From NCBI GenBank assembly GCA_024180945.1, contig JAKSGN010000006.1, positions 1,798,001-1,862,000 of the forward strand: a DNA stretch of 64,000 nt, given 5' to 3'. A program made the translations under genes and the position numbers. How positions within the stretch are numbered: the first letter of the stretch is position 1; every line of letters starts with the position of its first letter. The notes beneath the pieces were generated by a model. The model was not told the DNA's origin and made no database searches. It worked only from the letters and a program-made list of their open reading frames with translations. This document shows positions 10,301 through 19,409 of the stretch, one piece after another. The DNA is from Macrophomina tecta. Taxonomy: Eukaryota; Ascomycota; Dothideomycetes; Botryosphaeriales; Botryosphaeriaceae.

Positions 10301-12514
10301 TCTCATAGGCCGTGAAGAAAAAGAATGTGTCAGCTTTGGAGAGGAAAATACTGAATCTGTACTGCAAACTCGTGTGCCAGTCCAAGTCTTTCGCCGTTCA
10401 GTGCCGTACTGCCGATGAGACACGTAACCCAGCCTGCCAGTGTTGGTTTAGGGATCAGGAGACGGTTGCTCCTTTGTATTACTTGATTTTGCAGTCAATA
10501 TTGAGAGTGATCCAAGACCGAGATGCTAAGGTACTAGCAGATCTGAAGAAAAGTCTGGTGATGAAAGTTGTGTTTGGCTAGATTTATCATGAATGGATTG
10601 CGCTCCAGCAGGCCGGACTGCTTCTGGGAAGGGCGCATAAACACCAACACGAGCCCCTCCTGCCTTGCTGTCGAGTCCTGCATCTCAGGCGAGGCATCTT
10701 TAGACCACGGTAAAGAGGAAGCAAGAGATATTCTTTCATATGTGCGCTGAACCTGGCGTAGCAAACCACCTACGCATTTGAACCGTTTTACCGACTTGGG
10801 CTTAAGGTTTCTGTGCTTCTTGGGCACTGATATCGAGAAGAGTTGTTACTGATAGTCGATATTCGGAAGAGGACCTTTCGCCGATGAGAACTTGGATCAT
10901 CGGGTCGGAGGAGCGTCTGAATGAATACCTAGGGGACGACAGGATCCTCACTTATAAGGCTGATCGACGTCGGAGAGCAAAACTCGATGAAAAATGCACG
11001 CCTGATCCCTTGCATGCAAATATTTGCGCCTTCATTCACAGGCAGAAACTCCCTACGATGCGCCACCCTTAGCTTCTGCTAGGAGGTTGTCGGATGCTCT
11101 CAAAACTCAGAAACGTTTTATCCGCATGTTTCAAGACAGCATTTTTCTGGAGAGCTTGCCGAAGACTGCCGCGATGCTGTTCACATAACCAAGCTCTCGG
11201 GTCTACAGTATCCGTGTATTAGTGTTATCTGTATGATTCAGGATGATGAACGAAACTGAAAGATAGAGTCATCACATATATGCGACGTTTACGTCAGTTT
11301 TTCGATCAATCTTGTCTTGCTAATAGCGGAATTCTACCAACAAAGCTTCAAAAAGCCATCACCGTTACACTTCGCACCATGTGTTTGACATCGTCTGAAC
11401 GATTTTCGGAGCGGACGCCACGGCTTCTCCCAAGCCAGTTGCTGCAAGGCGTTAAGTTTTCAAACCAGGTTCTCGTATCCAAAAACTGTCCTCTGTGGAG
11501 AAGTCCACAATCTAGCGTGACCTGGCGCAAGCTTATTCTGCCCAAGATCTGACTTTTCCAAAATAGAGGCCACCGTCCATCTCCGGAATCGCAAAATCGG
11601 TTCTCCAGAAGACAGAAAATAATCCTCTATCCAGTCTCTGGCGGTCTTATTATCATTGAAGCTTGCTTTAGCACATTTTTGGCCACTTTAACCTGCTCAA
11701 CGAGGCAGATGTGTTGCATGTAATGGGCGGAATCACCCTATATTTGGCACCTTCTTGGAGCTGAGCGCTAACGTCGATTTACTTCGAATACGGGAGCGCA
11801 GGGTATATTACGATGTCGAACTACGATGTGCAGGGAGTAATAACAGCCGGCAAAGACTCAAATCCATTGGGCCAGTGCAGCGACGGTCATATCACTCGAC
11901 GAGGGAAGGCATTGAACCGTTCTGATGCCGTGATCGAACCACAGCATCACTCAAACTATACCGACAGGGGCTCTGTTCCAGGAAAAACAGGAAACGATGA
12001 ATATTTGGCGAACTTGGGCAGCTTTCCTTCTCCAGAACGCCGCTACGACTGGGTTGTCTGGCAAGCCTCTCTGCGGCCGTCTCTGCGGTCTTCACATGCT
12101 TATTGTGGCACACGAACTACCCCTGGTAAATGGCAGGTCGCCTTAGTCACATAGAAAGACTTTACTCGGTACCCTATTGCTATCGAACATGGGAGCCAAG
12201 GAACGGTTGTGGGTAGGGGGTTTTCAATCACAGGAATGTTGTTACGACGGACCCGACCGTGTTGGGTTTCAGTCGGCGCGTAAGACCATTCGGCCAACCT
12301 CCCGTCGACTCCCAGTCGACAAAAGGTTCAGCAATGATCAGCCTAGTGGCTGATCGTGCCCCAACAACTCTATATACAGGTAGGTCCGTAACAAATGTCA
12401 AAGAGGAGGCATAAATTTCTTTGAAGAGTGAGCAACGGGACTTTAAACCGATCTGAAAGCGAAGACTCCAGAAGGCCAAAGGGACGCACAATCTTGCTCC
12501 TGAGAACACAGCTG

Positions 12515-13780
12515 TACCCAAAGGTCACGGCACCTTCGTTTTCCCAATCCAGCACCTCATTCCCCAATCGCCTGCACCGCATCCCCGGCGGCGAGCCCGG
12601 CGATCGAGACAGGCAAAGCACTAACCTTTACAGAGGGCCCCTCACCCTTTCGCCGCCCGCACCAACGGCTGGCCTTATGAAAATCCTGACCACCAAAACC
12701 AACAGCTTCATCTGGTTCCAACGTGACCGCGTTCTACAGCCGTACCTCCCCCTCCGCCATCCGCGACTGGACACTCACGGCGCCCGGCCCGCCCGTCCCT
12801 GCCTTCACCATCTCTGCCGCACTATGCAAGCTCCCTTCCCCGCTCAACACGGGCTGCAGCGCCGCGGCGCTCGCCTCGTACGTTAATTTCCTACACCTGC
12901 GCTACCACGAGCCCGTCGTCGACCGCGACACACGCTTGCAGGTCTCGCTTCCCATGGCGGCGGGCGTTATGCGTCTAGTTGCGGATGGGTGGCAGGCAGC
13001 GCTGGAGCCCATTTGCGGGGAAGCACTGGTGGCGGAGCTGGAGCGCATGCAAGCGGGCGTGCAGCACGAGGACCTGTCTGCGCAGATCGACATCGCGAGC
13101 GAGATGGCGACGCTGGAGAGGGTGTATTATCCGCACTGCACGCCATGAGTACACTTTCTCACCTACATAGCTTTCTTGTTATATTCTTTTTTTTTTTCAG
13201 TTCTTTCGTGGATGAGGAGCTTCTGTGCAGGTACTACCCGGCCCCTCTGATACCGCATCTCGTGGAGAGGATGCTGGCGGCGGTAGTGGCCCCGGACGTG
13301 CAGTTGGGCTTGCACCTCTGCTATAGCGACCTCGACCATGAGGATTTTGTGCGGGCGAAGGACACCGGGTAGACTATGCAGCTGGCTACGGCGATATTCC
13401 AGCCGATGGGGCGGAAGGTGGACTGGCTGCACTTGCCGGTGCCCAAGGATAGCGATGATGAGGCATACTTTCTGCCGTTCCGGGAGCTGATGCTCGCGGG
13501 CATGGTGTTACATCTGGGCCTGGTACATGCGGGGGACGCCGAGGGGACAGAGAGGAGGTTGGGAACAGCAGAGAAGGTGCTGGGGCACAGGAACTTAAGC
13601 GTGGGAACTGCGTGCGGGATGAGGGAGGACACCACCGCAGGAAATTTGAGTCGATTGTACAGATCAGTGCGGCGGTCCCCTCGTCTTTGCAGCCGTTCAC
13701 AGGAGAGCATGGTGCCTGCTAGTTATGGTGAGATTCAGCAATTCCCCTTATGGTTGGCAAGGGTGCTTTATGGTGGCTAA
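12515..13780 (+). pseudogene. Decayed cobalamin-independent methionine-synthase/UROD-like protein gene
   Basis: Conserved pieces of a fungal MetE-C/UROD-like family appear in order but in changing frames. An N-terminal piece with FPNRLHRIPGGEPGDRDR (near 12540-12615) is in one frame. LPSPLNTGCSAAALASYVNF and later DTRLQVSLP (12723-13148) are in another. LGLHLCYSDLDHEDF and WLHLPVPKDSDDEAYF (13200-13780) are back in the first. Lesions visible: a TGA at 13146-13148 where the family usually has Trp, just before an intron-like segment (13149-13200); an in-frame TAG at 13370-13372; and the frame change between the first two pieces. The stops are explainable by G-to-A or C-to-T transitions, as RIP would give. 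No intact start is evident. A functional, strangely spliced gene is possible but unlikely. Confidence 0.7.
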
Positions 13781-14192
13781 GGCTTCGAAGTCTTACACTC
13801 TCTTTTCACATAATGACATGACTGTGTCCAGCTGCACACATAGTTAAATCTTAGATTGGATCATCCTCATGACAGAGAACAAGACGACATCAACTTTCGA
13901 GATATCGAGAGTGAGTACAAGGGCAGACAGCTTCAGCGAATAGGGATCGCGACTTCAGAAATATGTCATTTGCTGCAACCATCTGGCAAGCACTTTCTGC
14001 ACCGCTCCGAAGGCAAGCTGCAATTATTTCGGCGTGAGACTCTTACACGGTACACTCAATTATACATGTTCATTCCTTGCTGATAATCGGCATGCGTCTC
14101 GGGATCGCCTCGGAGGCCGGCCCGAGCCGGAAAACGCACCACGGTTGAAAAATTTGCATCTCCGCCTGAGCATCCAAAAAAAAAAAAACAAA
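13781..14192. other. Intergenic, no gene seen
   Basis: Nothing recognisable on either strand. The right end carries the A-run (14176-14188) that is the T-rich terminator of the neighbouring minus-strand 5S gene. Confidence 0.5.
14176..14188 (-). terminator. Pol III T-run terminator of the 5S gene
   Basis: An A-run on the plus strand, so a T-run on the 5S coding strand, begins a few bases beyond the 3' end of the 5S RNA. This is the expected RNA polymerase III stop. Confidence 0.75.
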
Positions 14193-14311
14193 ACGTACAA
14201 CAGCCGGGATTCCCCAATGGTCACCCACTTGAGTACTAATCGGCCGGTTCGCAGCTTAAGTACGGCTGAGCGGACGGGAAGCCCTGTATTCTGCGACCTA
14301 TGGTCGTACGT
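14193..14311 (-). rRNA. 5S ribosomal RNA (dispersed copy)
   Basis: Read on the minus strand the sequence starts ACGTACGACCATAGG, contains CAGGGCTTCCCGTCCGCTCA and GCCGTACTTAAGC (internal promoter region) and GTGGGTGACCA, and ends CGGCTGTTGTACGT. Length is 119 nt. The ends pair (ACGTAC with GTACGT) to form helix I. A pol III T-run follows after a few bases (A-run at 14176-14188 on the plus strand). Filamentous ascomycetes commonly have 5S genes scattered rather than in the rDNA repeat. It lies between decayed genes yet looks intact. Confidence 0.93.
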
Positions 14312-15099
14312 GGAGAAACGGTTCACTAAAAGAATTTATGATCAGATTATCCATTTCCTGTCGACTGTTGCGCAGTCTCAAGGATCATATTTCTAAACTT
14401 CGAATGCTTACAGGGTAGCAGTTCCTGGATAAATATGCACTCGGACTCGATCCAGATTGCCTCAAAAGATGAAGCAGGGCAAACTCGACAACAGTCTCCC
14501 GTCACACTCCCACTCCCCCGACAGATACCCATTTCCTCTTACACGCCATCCGTTCTCTCCGCTTTTTCAAATGCACATCCCTCATCTCATGCCGGCTTTA
14601 TCCTGGGTTCCTATTGTTTCAGGCTGTTCATTTGTGTATACTGAGGCCACTATTATTATCGTCCTCAGCTCATGAAACAGTTCCGTCCAAGCGGAGAATC
14701 TTTTGGGGCGAAGTGACTGTATATTCATCAAGCCTCGGGCTCTTGAAATGGCTGTGTCATTCGACAGGACAGGCAGACAGATGACAACCCGTAGTTTAAA
14801 AGAAAGTGCAAACCTAATGTGGATATTATTGTTGGATTTACATCGTTGTGAAGGATTATGAGCCCAAGCAAGAGAGAAAAAAAAAAGGAAAAAGGGGGGG
14901 TGGAGAAGAAGAAGGTGCATCTGCCAGCTTAGAAGTCGCTACAAGCGACGAAACCCTGGCCAAACGCGTTGAAAGATTTGGGTGAAAGCCCGGATTTAAA
15001 TTGGATTACTTGCTCTCAATACACTCTTAAGATAATCCTATTCGTTGATGCTGAAGCCAGCGCTCTGTTAATGGATAAATGCCAGCTCCCCTTAGGGTA
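14312..15099. other. Intergenic, no gene seen
   Basis: No conserved reading frame or RNA gene recognised. The A/G-rich tract at 14874-14917 reads as a poly-pyrimidine run on the minus strand. Confidence 0.45.
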
Positions 15100-15600
15100 G
15101 CGTGGACAACGGTTCTTACCAAGGTGGATGTCTCCATTAGAAAAAATCTTTTGCGTTCGTTATCTAAAGCCATGAATGTTGAGCGAGAGTCTTGTCCACA
15201 TAGCCAGCGAATCTGCGATGCCTGAATTATGGAGGACTTGAACCGAGCCCCGGTGTGTCCCTTTCTTGAGCTGTAGGGTCCGTGTCTTTAGCCTTCGGGC
15301 TTGCAATACAAAGGTGGTGATTGAAGATGTCCTTGCAATGGCTGTCTCAGAGCGCGCAGCTCTTGCAGCTGCTGTACGTATCCGTGAAGTTGGTCGACAA
15401 AGATGGCCCTTTCATCTCCCGAGAGCGTATTCCATACCGTTTCCAGAGTCTCTTCTTCAGTCTTGGGGATGAAGATTTAGGCAATCCCTTCTTTTCCGTA
15501 CAGCTCATGGACGCAGGGGACGGGTATTGAGGTATAACTTGTCACGAAACACAATGATTCAGCTTCAGCCATGCGCGCGCGTGAACAACGTCTCAGGATT
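15100..15600 (-). pseudogene. Decayed APH/choline-kinase-like phosphotransferase gene
   Basis: On the minus strand a frame from about 15580 reads RMAEAESLCFV, then SIPVPCVHELYGKEGIA. It meets TAA at 15479-15477, then continues IFIPKTEEETLETVWNTLSG and VDQLHGYVQQLQELR to another TAA at 15290-15288. This order (EAE.L.FV, IPVP.V, then W..L and QL..Y..QLR) is the N-lobe of the large fungal aminoglycoside-phosphotransferase-like family. About 150 bases on, a segment reading FSNGDIHLGKN (near 15117-15147) resembles the family catalytic loop (HGD.H..N) with its His replaced by Asn. The remaining C-terminal half is not recognisable. The stops and the altered loop make function implausible. The family's substrates are mostly unknown. 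Confidence 0.65.
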
Positions 15601-16519
15601 TGATTACTGTCTGGAGAGTAGTACTTCATTGCTGATCGTCTCGGGCGTCACGCTAATGGTGCCCTTGAGGATCTATGCCGCCTCTCGTATTGGAGGCGAG
15701 GGCGGGGTAAGGATTGTGCTACTATGGAGGCATCAGCTGCCAGTGGCGATACCGAATCATCAAACACACATAGTCGTATTGGCCTCAGCGTAGGCTTCAT
15801 GAAGAGAGTGAGGATCGTCTGGAAGGAGATCGCACCCAACAGAATGGCGATTCTCGGATCACGTATGGAGAACGGACCAGCACTGCCGAATCACCTTGTG
15901 GCAACCTCTCCCGATTGGACCAGCAGCCGCAGAGCAGAAATTGCCGAAATGGCGCAGAGAGCGTCCAAGCCGCTCCAATGGGAAGGATCACGATCTGCTC
16001 AACGCGCTGAAAAGGCTCGCATATCCGTTCATGAAGCGACATCCCGCCCGACTGCCGAAATGTGCGGCCTGCATGTGCCCAGGCTTCACCTCCACTCACC
16101 TCCACTCACTGCATCCACGAACACCTTTACCGAAACCATATTTACCCGGTGGTAATCAGAGACACAGGTGATTTAAACCTGTGCTGACGAGCGGATCCTC
16201 CGGCAATCTGCGAGAAATACGGAGAGGTGTCCAGAACCCGATCCACCGCTTGGTGAAGGAGGCCTCGACCAGGAGCAAGGGAGATATTTAAGAAGTGGGC
16301 GACTGGTTAGGGATAGCTCCGAAGCTGGCAATGGCGGCAAATGTCTCGGATATGCTCTCGACGAAGAGACCAAATGCACCCCCATTTACTCACTTTGCAT
16401 CGAATCTGCCCTATCAGACCAAGTACACCCAGGCATAGTATGCTTACAGGGATATCCTCGCCCAACCCTTATCCGCCCTGAATCTTCTAAGTCTGCGTGT
16501 TCGAAGGCGCCAGCAAGTG
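15601..16519. other. Intergenic, no intact gene seen
   Basis: Short ORFs on both strands (for example plus 15724-16155) show no family signature. A short palindrome, CACAGGT...ACCTGTG, lies at about 16153-16173. Upstream decayed parts of the phosphotransferase gene may extend into the left end. Confidence 0.35.
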
Positions 16520-17110
16520 TGGGGATGTATACACGTGCTGTCGATGAAACCCGCGATACTTAGCATAGTGCGAAACAGTAGCTACTCTATTTTATACGCA
16601 TTATATAACCTCTACGCCTCCGTTACCTCTGGGCCAACCGCTTTCTACATATGTGAATTTTGTTATACCTACTAACGCGCTATTGCTTAAGAAGCGAGAG
16701 CCGTGCGGGTAGCTTTTACGTAGCACGCTTGCTAGGAGTAAGTCCTCGGTCCAACGGCGCATACTAATATAGAAGGCACAGCCTTCTTCGTATCGCGCAC
16801 TCTAGCGACTAGCGTTGTTGTTGCGGCACGGCTTAATCGATATGGCGGCCGCTCTGGAGGCTCGTTTTATAGCCTTAGAGGCCTCATATATACTCTCTAA
16901 CGTTGCACTAATAGCAGGAGCAATGTAATAATGGTTAGATAATACTGGCGATGAATAAAGGCTCTGGAAAAGGCGTATGAGGCAGTATGAGGGCGGGTAG
17001 CGAGGAGAGCAAGGAAGCCACGTCCAGACTTAATAGTAAAGCTTATTGTATGACTCGCCTAATAAGCAATTGCGGTTTAGAGTATCAACTCCGTAGCTAA
17101 CGAGCTTAAG
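16520..17110. repeat. TpA-rich, RIP-like relic (possible degraded transposon)
   Basis: Base usage changes sharply: TA dinucleotides and CTA/TTA/ATA strings are abundant and stop codons fill most frames. By hand I count 18 TpA but only about 5 CpA and 5-6 TpG in 16561-16680. Excess TpA with scarce CpA/TpG is the mark of repeat-induced point mutation, which acts on duplicated DNA. On the minus strand a stop-broken frame is loosely reminiscent of retroelement proteins, but I cannot assign it. No terminal repeats were found. Confidence 0.5.
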
Positions 17111-18479
17111 CCGCATTTGCCCAACGGTCTCTCCGATGATTAGTCCCGACTAGTATTTGCCTATAAATATCCTCGAAAGGGGCGCATCTGTTCGACAAGG
17201 GTTGATTCATTGCAAAGTGAGCAAACGGGAGTGCATTTGCTCTTTTCGTCGATGCTGACAGACCATACCTCAGCCCAGCTCCATGCCACGTATGGTCTGG
17301 ATGAAGAACTGAGGTTTTAACTAGGCCCGCATCTTCATCCCCAAATGCCCATGTACCGTTCATTTCGCAACGTCAGGGATCCCGAATCCGTTGTCCCGGA
17401 GCGGTGGTGATTCGGCTCAAGCTACAGTACTGATAGGAAAGAGACTCTTCAGCTGTTCTCTGCCGAGCCGCGTAAGAAGTAAGCACTCATGGAAATGCAA
17501 CATATCCTGCCATAATACTGACATCCGGAGCCTGGCTTACCATGAGATGCGGATCATCTTCTCAAAAGCGCTGTAGTACTTTGATCTGGAGCTCAGCCCA
17601 AATAACAGGAATTGGATGGACAGAAGAACTAGATCCTGTGGGACCAACCGCCGCTATGGGTCACTTAGAATCCTGACTGTTCACCTCCATGCTGAGGTAG
17701 GGTACTGCTGCCCCTATTGCGTGGAATCATTGGGTCTCTGAGCTTTGTGTAAAGCAATACATACAAGTGGGGCGCTGAAGTGGCCATTCTACCATTACAT
17801 CCGGATTCCTGCTTCAGCGGCAAACGAGAGGCTAATATCGTGGCGACATTTTTCGGGTGTGTCTTATAGCGGCGGCGTCAAGCCTCACTGAGCAGTATAT
17901 GATACTGGTAAATAGAGGCAATGGGGGGCCAGTAAAGAATTTGTTTCTCCCTGATGCGTGATATCACTCAATCTAAAGGAATTCCCGGCCCTAATCATGT
18001 GAGAAGTGTGTGCGGAGATGCTCGGGCTGAAGGTTTAAGCCGGCAAGATCGAAGAGACCTAGTTTTACCCGCTTTAACATTCACTTGGGACGGGTATGAC
18101 ATCGCCCCGGTTTAATATATTATTCAATCTTGCACACCTTGTATTCGTTCATCTTGGCTACTGTTCCGGCTTCAAACTGCAAATTGATTCTTACGTTGAC
18201 ATGTATTCAACGGGCAATAGCGACTTTGCTGAGGTCTCCGACACAATGAAAACCTTATTTCTCTTCTTTTTGCAAATGATTGGCACATGTTCCATCTACT
18301 TAAAACGCAGCCCTCATAATAAGTGTGGCGCCCACAGCCGACAGCTAGAAGCCTCAGCGCTCACCAGACTTATTCAGAGGAAGAGAAATAGAAAACGTAT
18401 CCAAAAGAGAAAACCACCTCAAGTTAGCATGTCACCCTCAGGCAAGCCTGGCATTGGGACCGCCGACACAGACAAAGGC
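17111..18479. other. Intergenic, no gene supported
   Basis: Contains a minus ORF (17106-17363, 85 codons) and the left part of a plus ORF (from 18096) with no recognisable family. The latter merges into the methyltransferase relic on its right and its N-terminal half is not methyltransferase-like. Confidence 0.4.
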
Positions 18480-19084
18480 GCAGCCATATATTCACCTTTC
18501 CTCCGCTTTACGTATGATCGTATTGTCATGTGCACTTACTTCCCCAAAACCGAGCTCATTCCATTCTTCAAAGCCTACGCTTCTCCAAAAACCCCTACTA
18601 CAGTTACCGAAGCATATGCTCGATTCCGCCTCCATGATATCAGCGTTGGAACTGGATATTTCTTAATGAAAGCCTGTCTCAACCACGTCTTCGACTATTT
18701 ACGGCGACTTCGTTGTGGTGGGCTAAGAGCTCTTTGAAAAGGTGGGTGGCGCTAATTTTGAGTGTAATTGTACTTATGCTTCTGCTGAAATATTTTTTCT
18801 GGACCTTTACCACGAAAGGCGGCAGCTCTGCTACGGCTGAAAAACTTGCTTACGGAGGATGGCGTCGTCTTTAGGACCTGTCCTGGCCGCGGCGTTGAGC
18901 AGAATTTATTCGCCCAATTCCCCACGTGGTGGCAAAAAGTATCGGCGTTTTCGACTACCTTGGAGATAAGGCAGAATGCTTTGTGAAGCTGTTAGAGAAA
19001 GGGTTTCGAGACGTGAAATATCGGATCGTGGGTAGCACGTTGATATTCGAGGCGAGAGGGCCAATATTATGGAAGACGGTCTAG
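18480..19084 (+). pseudogene. Decayed SAM-dependent methyltransferase gene
   Basis: Pieces of a fungal small-molecule methyltransferase family occur in order. AAIYSPFLRFTYDRIV leads to HDISVGTGYFLMKACL, where VGTGYF is the SAM-binding loop (GxGxG-like). After a stop-filled gap come SGPLPRKAAALLRLKNLL, TEDGVVF, then GRGVEQNLFAQFPTWWQ. In a shifted frame follow SIGVFDYLGDKAECFVKLL, EKGFRDVKYRIVGSTLIFEA and a TAG at 19082-19084. Lesions: stops at 18735 and beyond, an apparent loss of several tens of residues after the SAM loop, and a frameshift near 18930-18940. This family is frequent near polyketide-type clusters, but no synthase is visible here. It cannot make a full-length enzyme as it stands. 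Confidence 0.7.
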
Positions 19085-19409
19085 GTAGACTTGCATTTTC
19101 CAAAGCCAAATGTGGTATAAAATCGCGTGGAGTGTTTAAGAGCCCCTCCTACCGCGGCTATGTAGAAAGGCGTTTTGACAACACCACTTTAAGCACACCC
19201 ATAAATCATTCAAAACCTGCTGAATGACCCATTTATGATACACTCTCAGCAACCAAACGCCTCGAATGTATCATATTAGCTTTCATTTGATGAAGTCATG
19301 TCCTCTGAATGTATATTGAGTCAGAAAAAGAGTGTGATTTGCTAAACTAGTGGTAGAGAGTCCTACATGGTGATCATTATTTGGGAAACCTGTCCGCGCT
19401 GTGCTGCCT
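19085..19409. other. Intergenic between methyltransferase relic and glycine-rich gene
   Basis: No gene seen. It should hold the 3' UTR of the minus-strand gene to the right. Confidence 0.45.

Larger units (their letters stand above)
4760..12514. other. 7.7-kb gene-free interval upstream of frq
   Basis: This interval holds the frq promoter and probably a long leader; Neurospora frq has a leader of over 1 kb with uORFs and introns. From about 4.8 to 6.6 kb the plus strand is C-rich, so many meaningless ORFs appear in all frames. From 7 to 12.5 kb the sequence is mixed, with only short non-conserved ORFs, for example 10001-10315 and 10312-10581, which match nothing I recognise. A run of 19 T lies at 9123-9141. 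Candidate WCC sites are listed separately. I see no tRNA or rRNA that I can defend. Confidence 0.6.

Noticed and set aside
10001..10581. Two adjacent plus ORFs (104 and 89 codons)
   Set aside because: No recognisable domain, no supporting splice signals, and isolated in a gene-free interval.
12225..12345. tRNA-like sequence on the minus strand (GTTGGCCGAATGGTCT... with GCGCCGACTGAAA)
   Set aside because: A D-arm-like and anticodon-like part is present, but no proper T-arm (GGTTCGAATCC) or closing acceptor stem follows. At best a degraded tRNA fragment; needs tRNAscan-SE.
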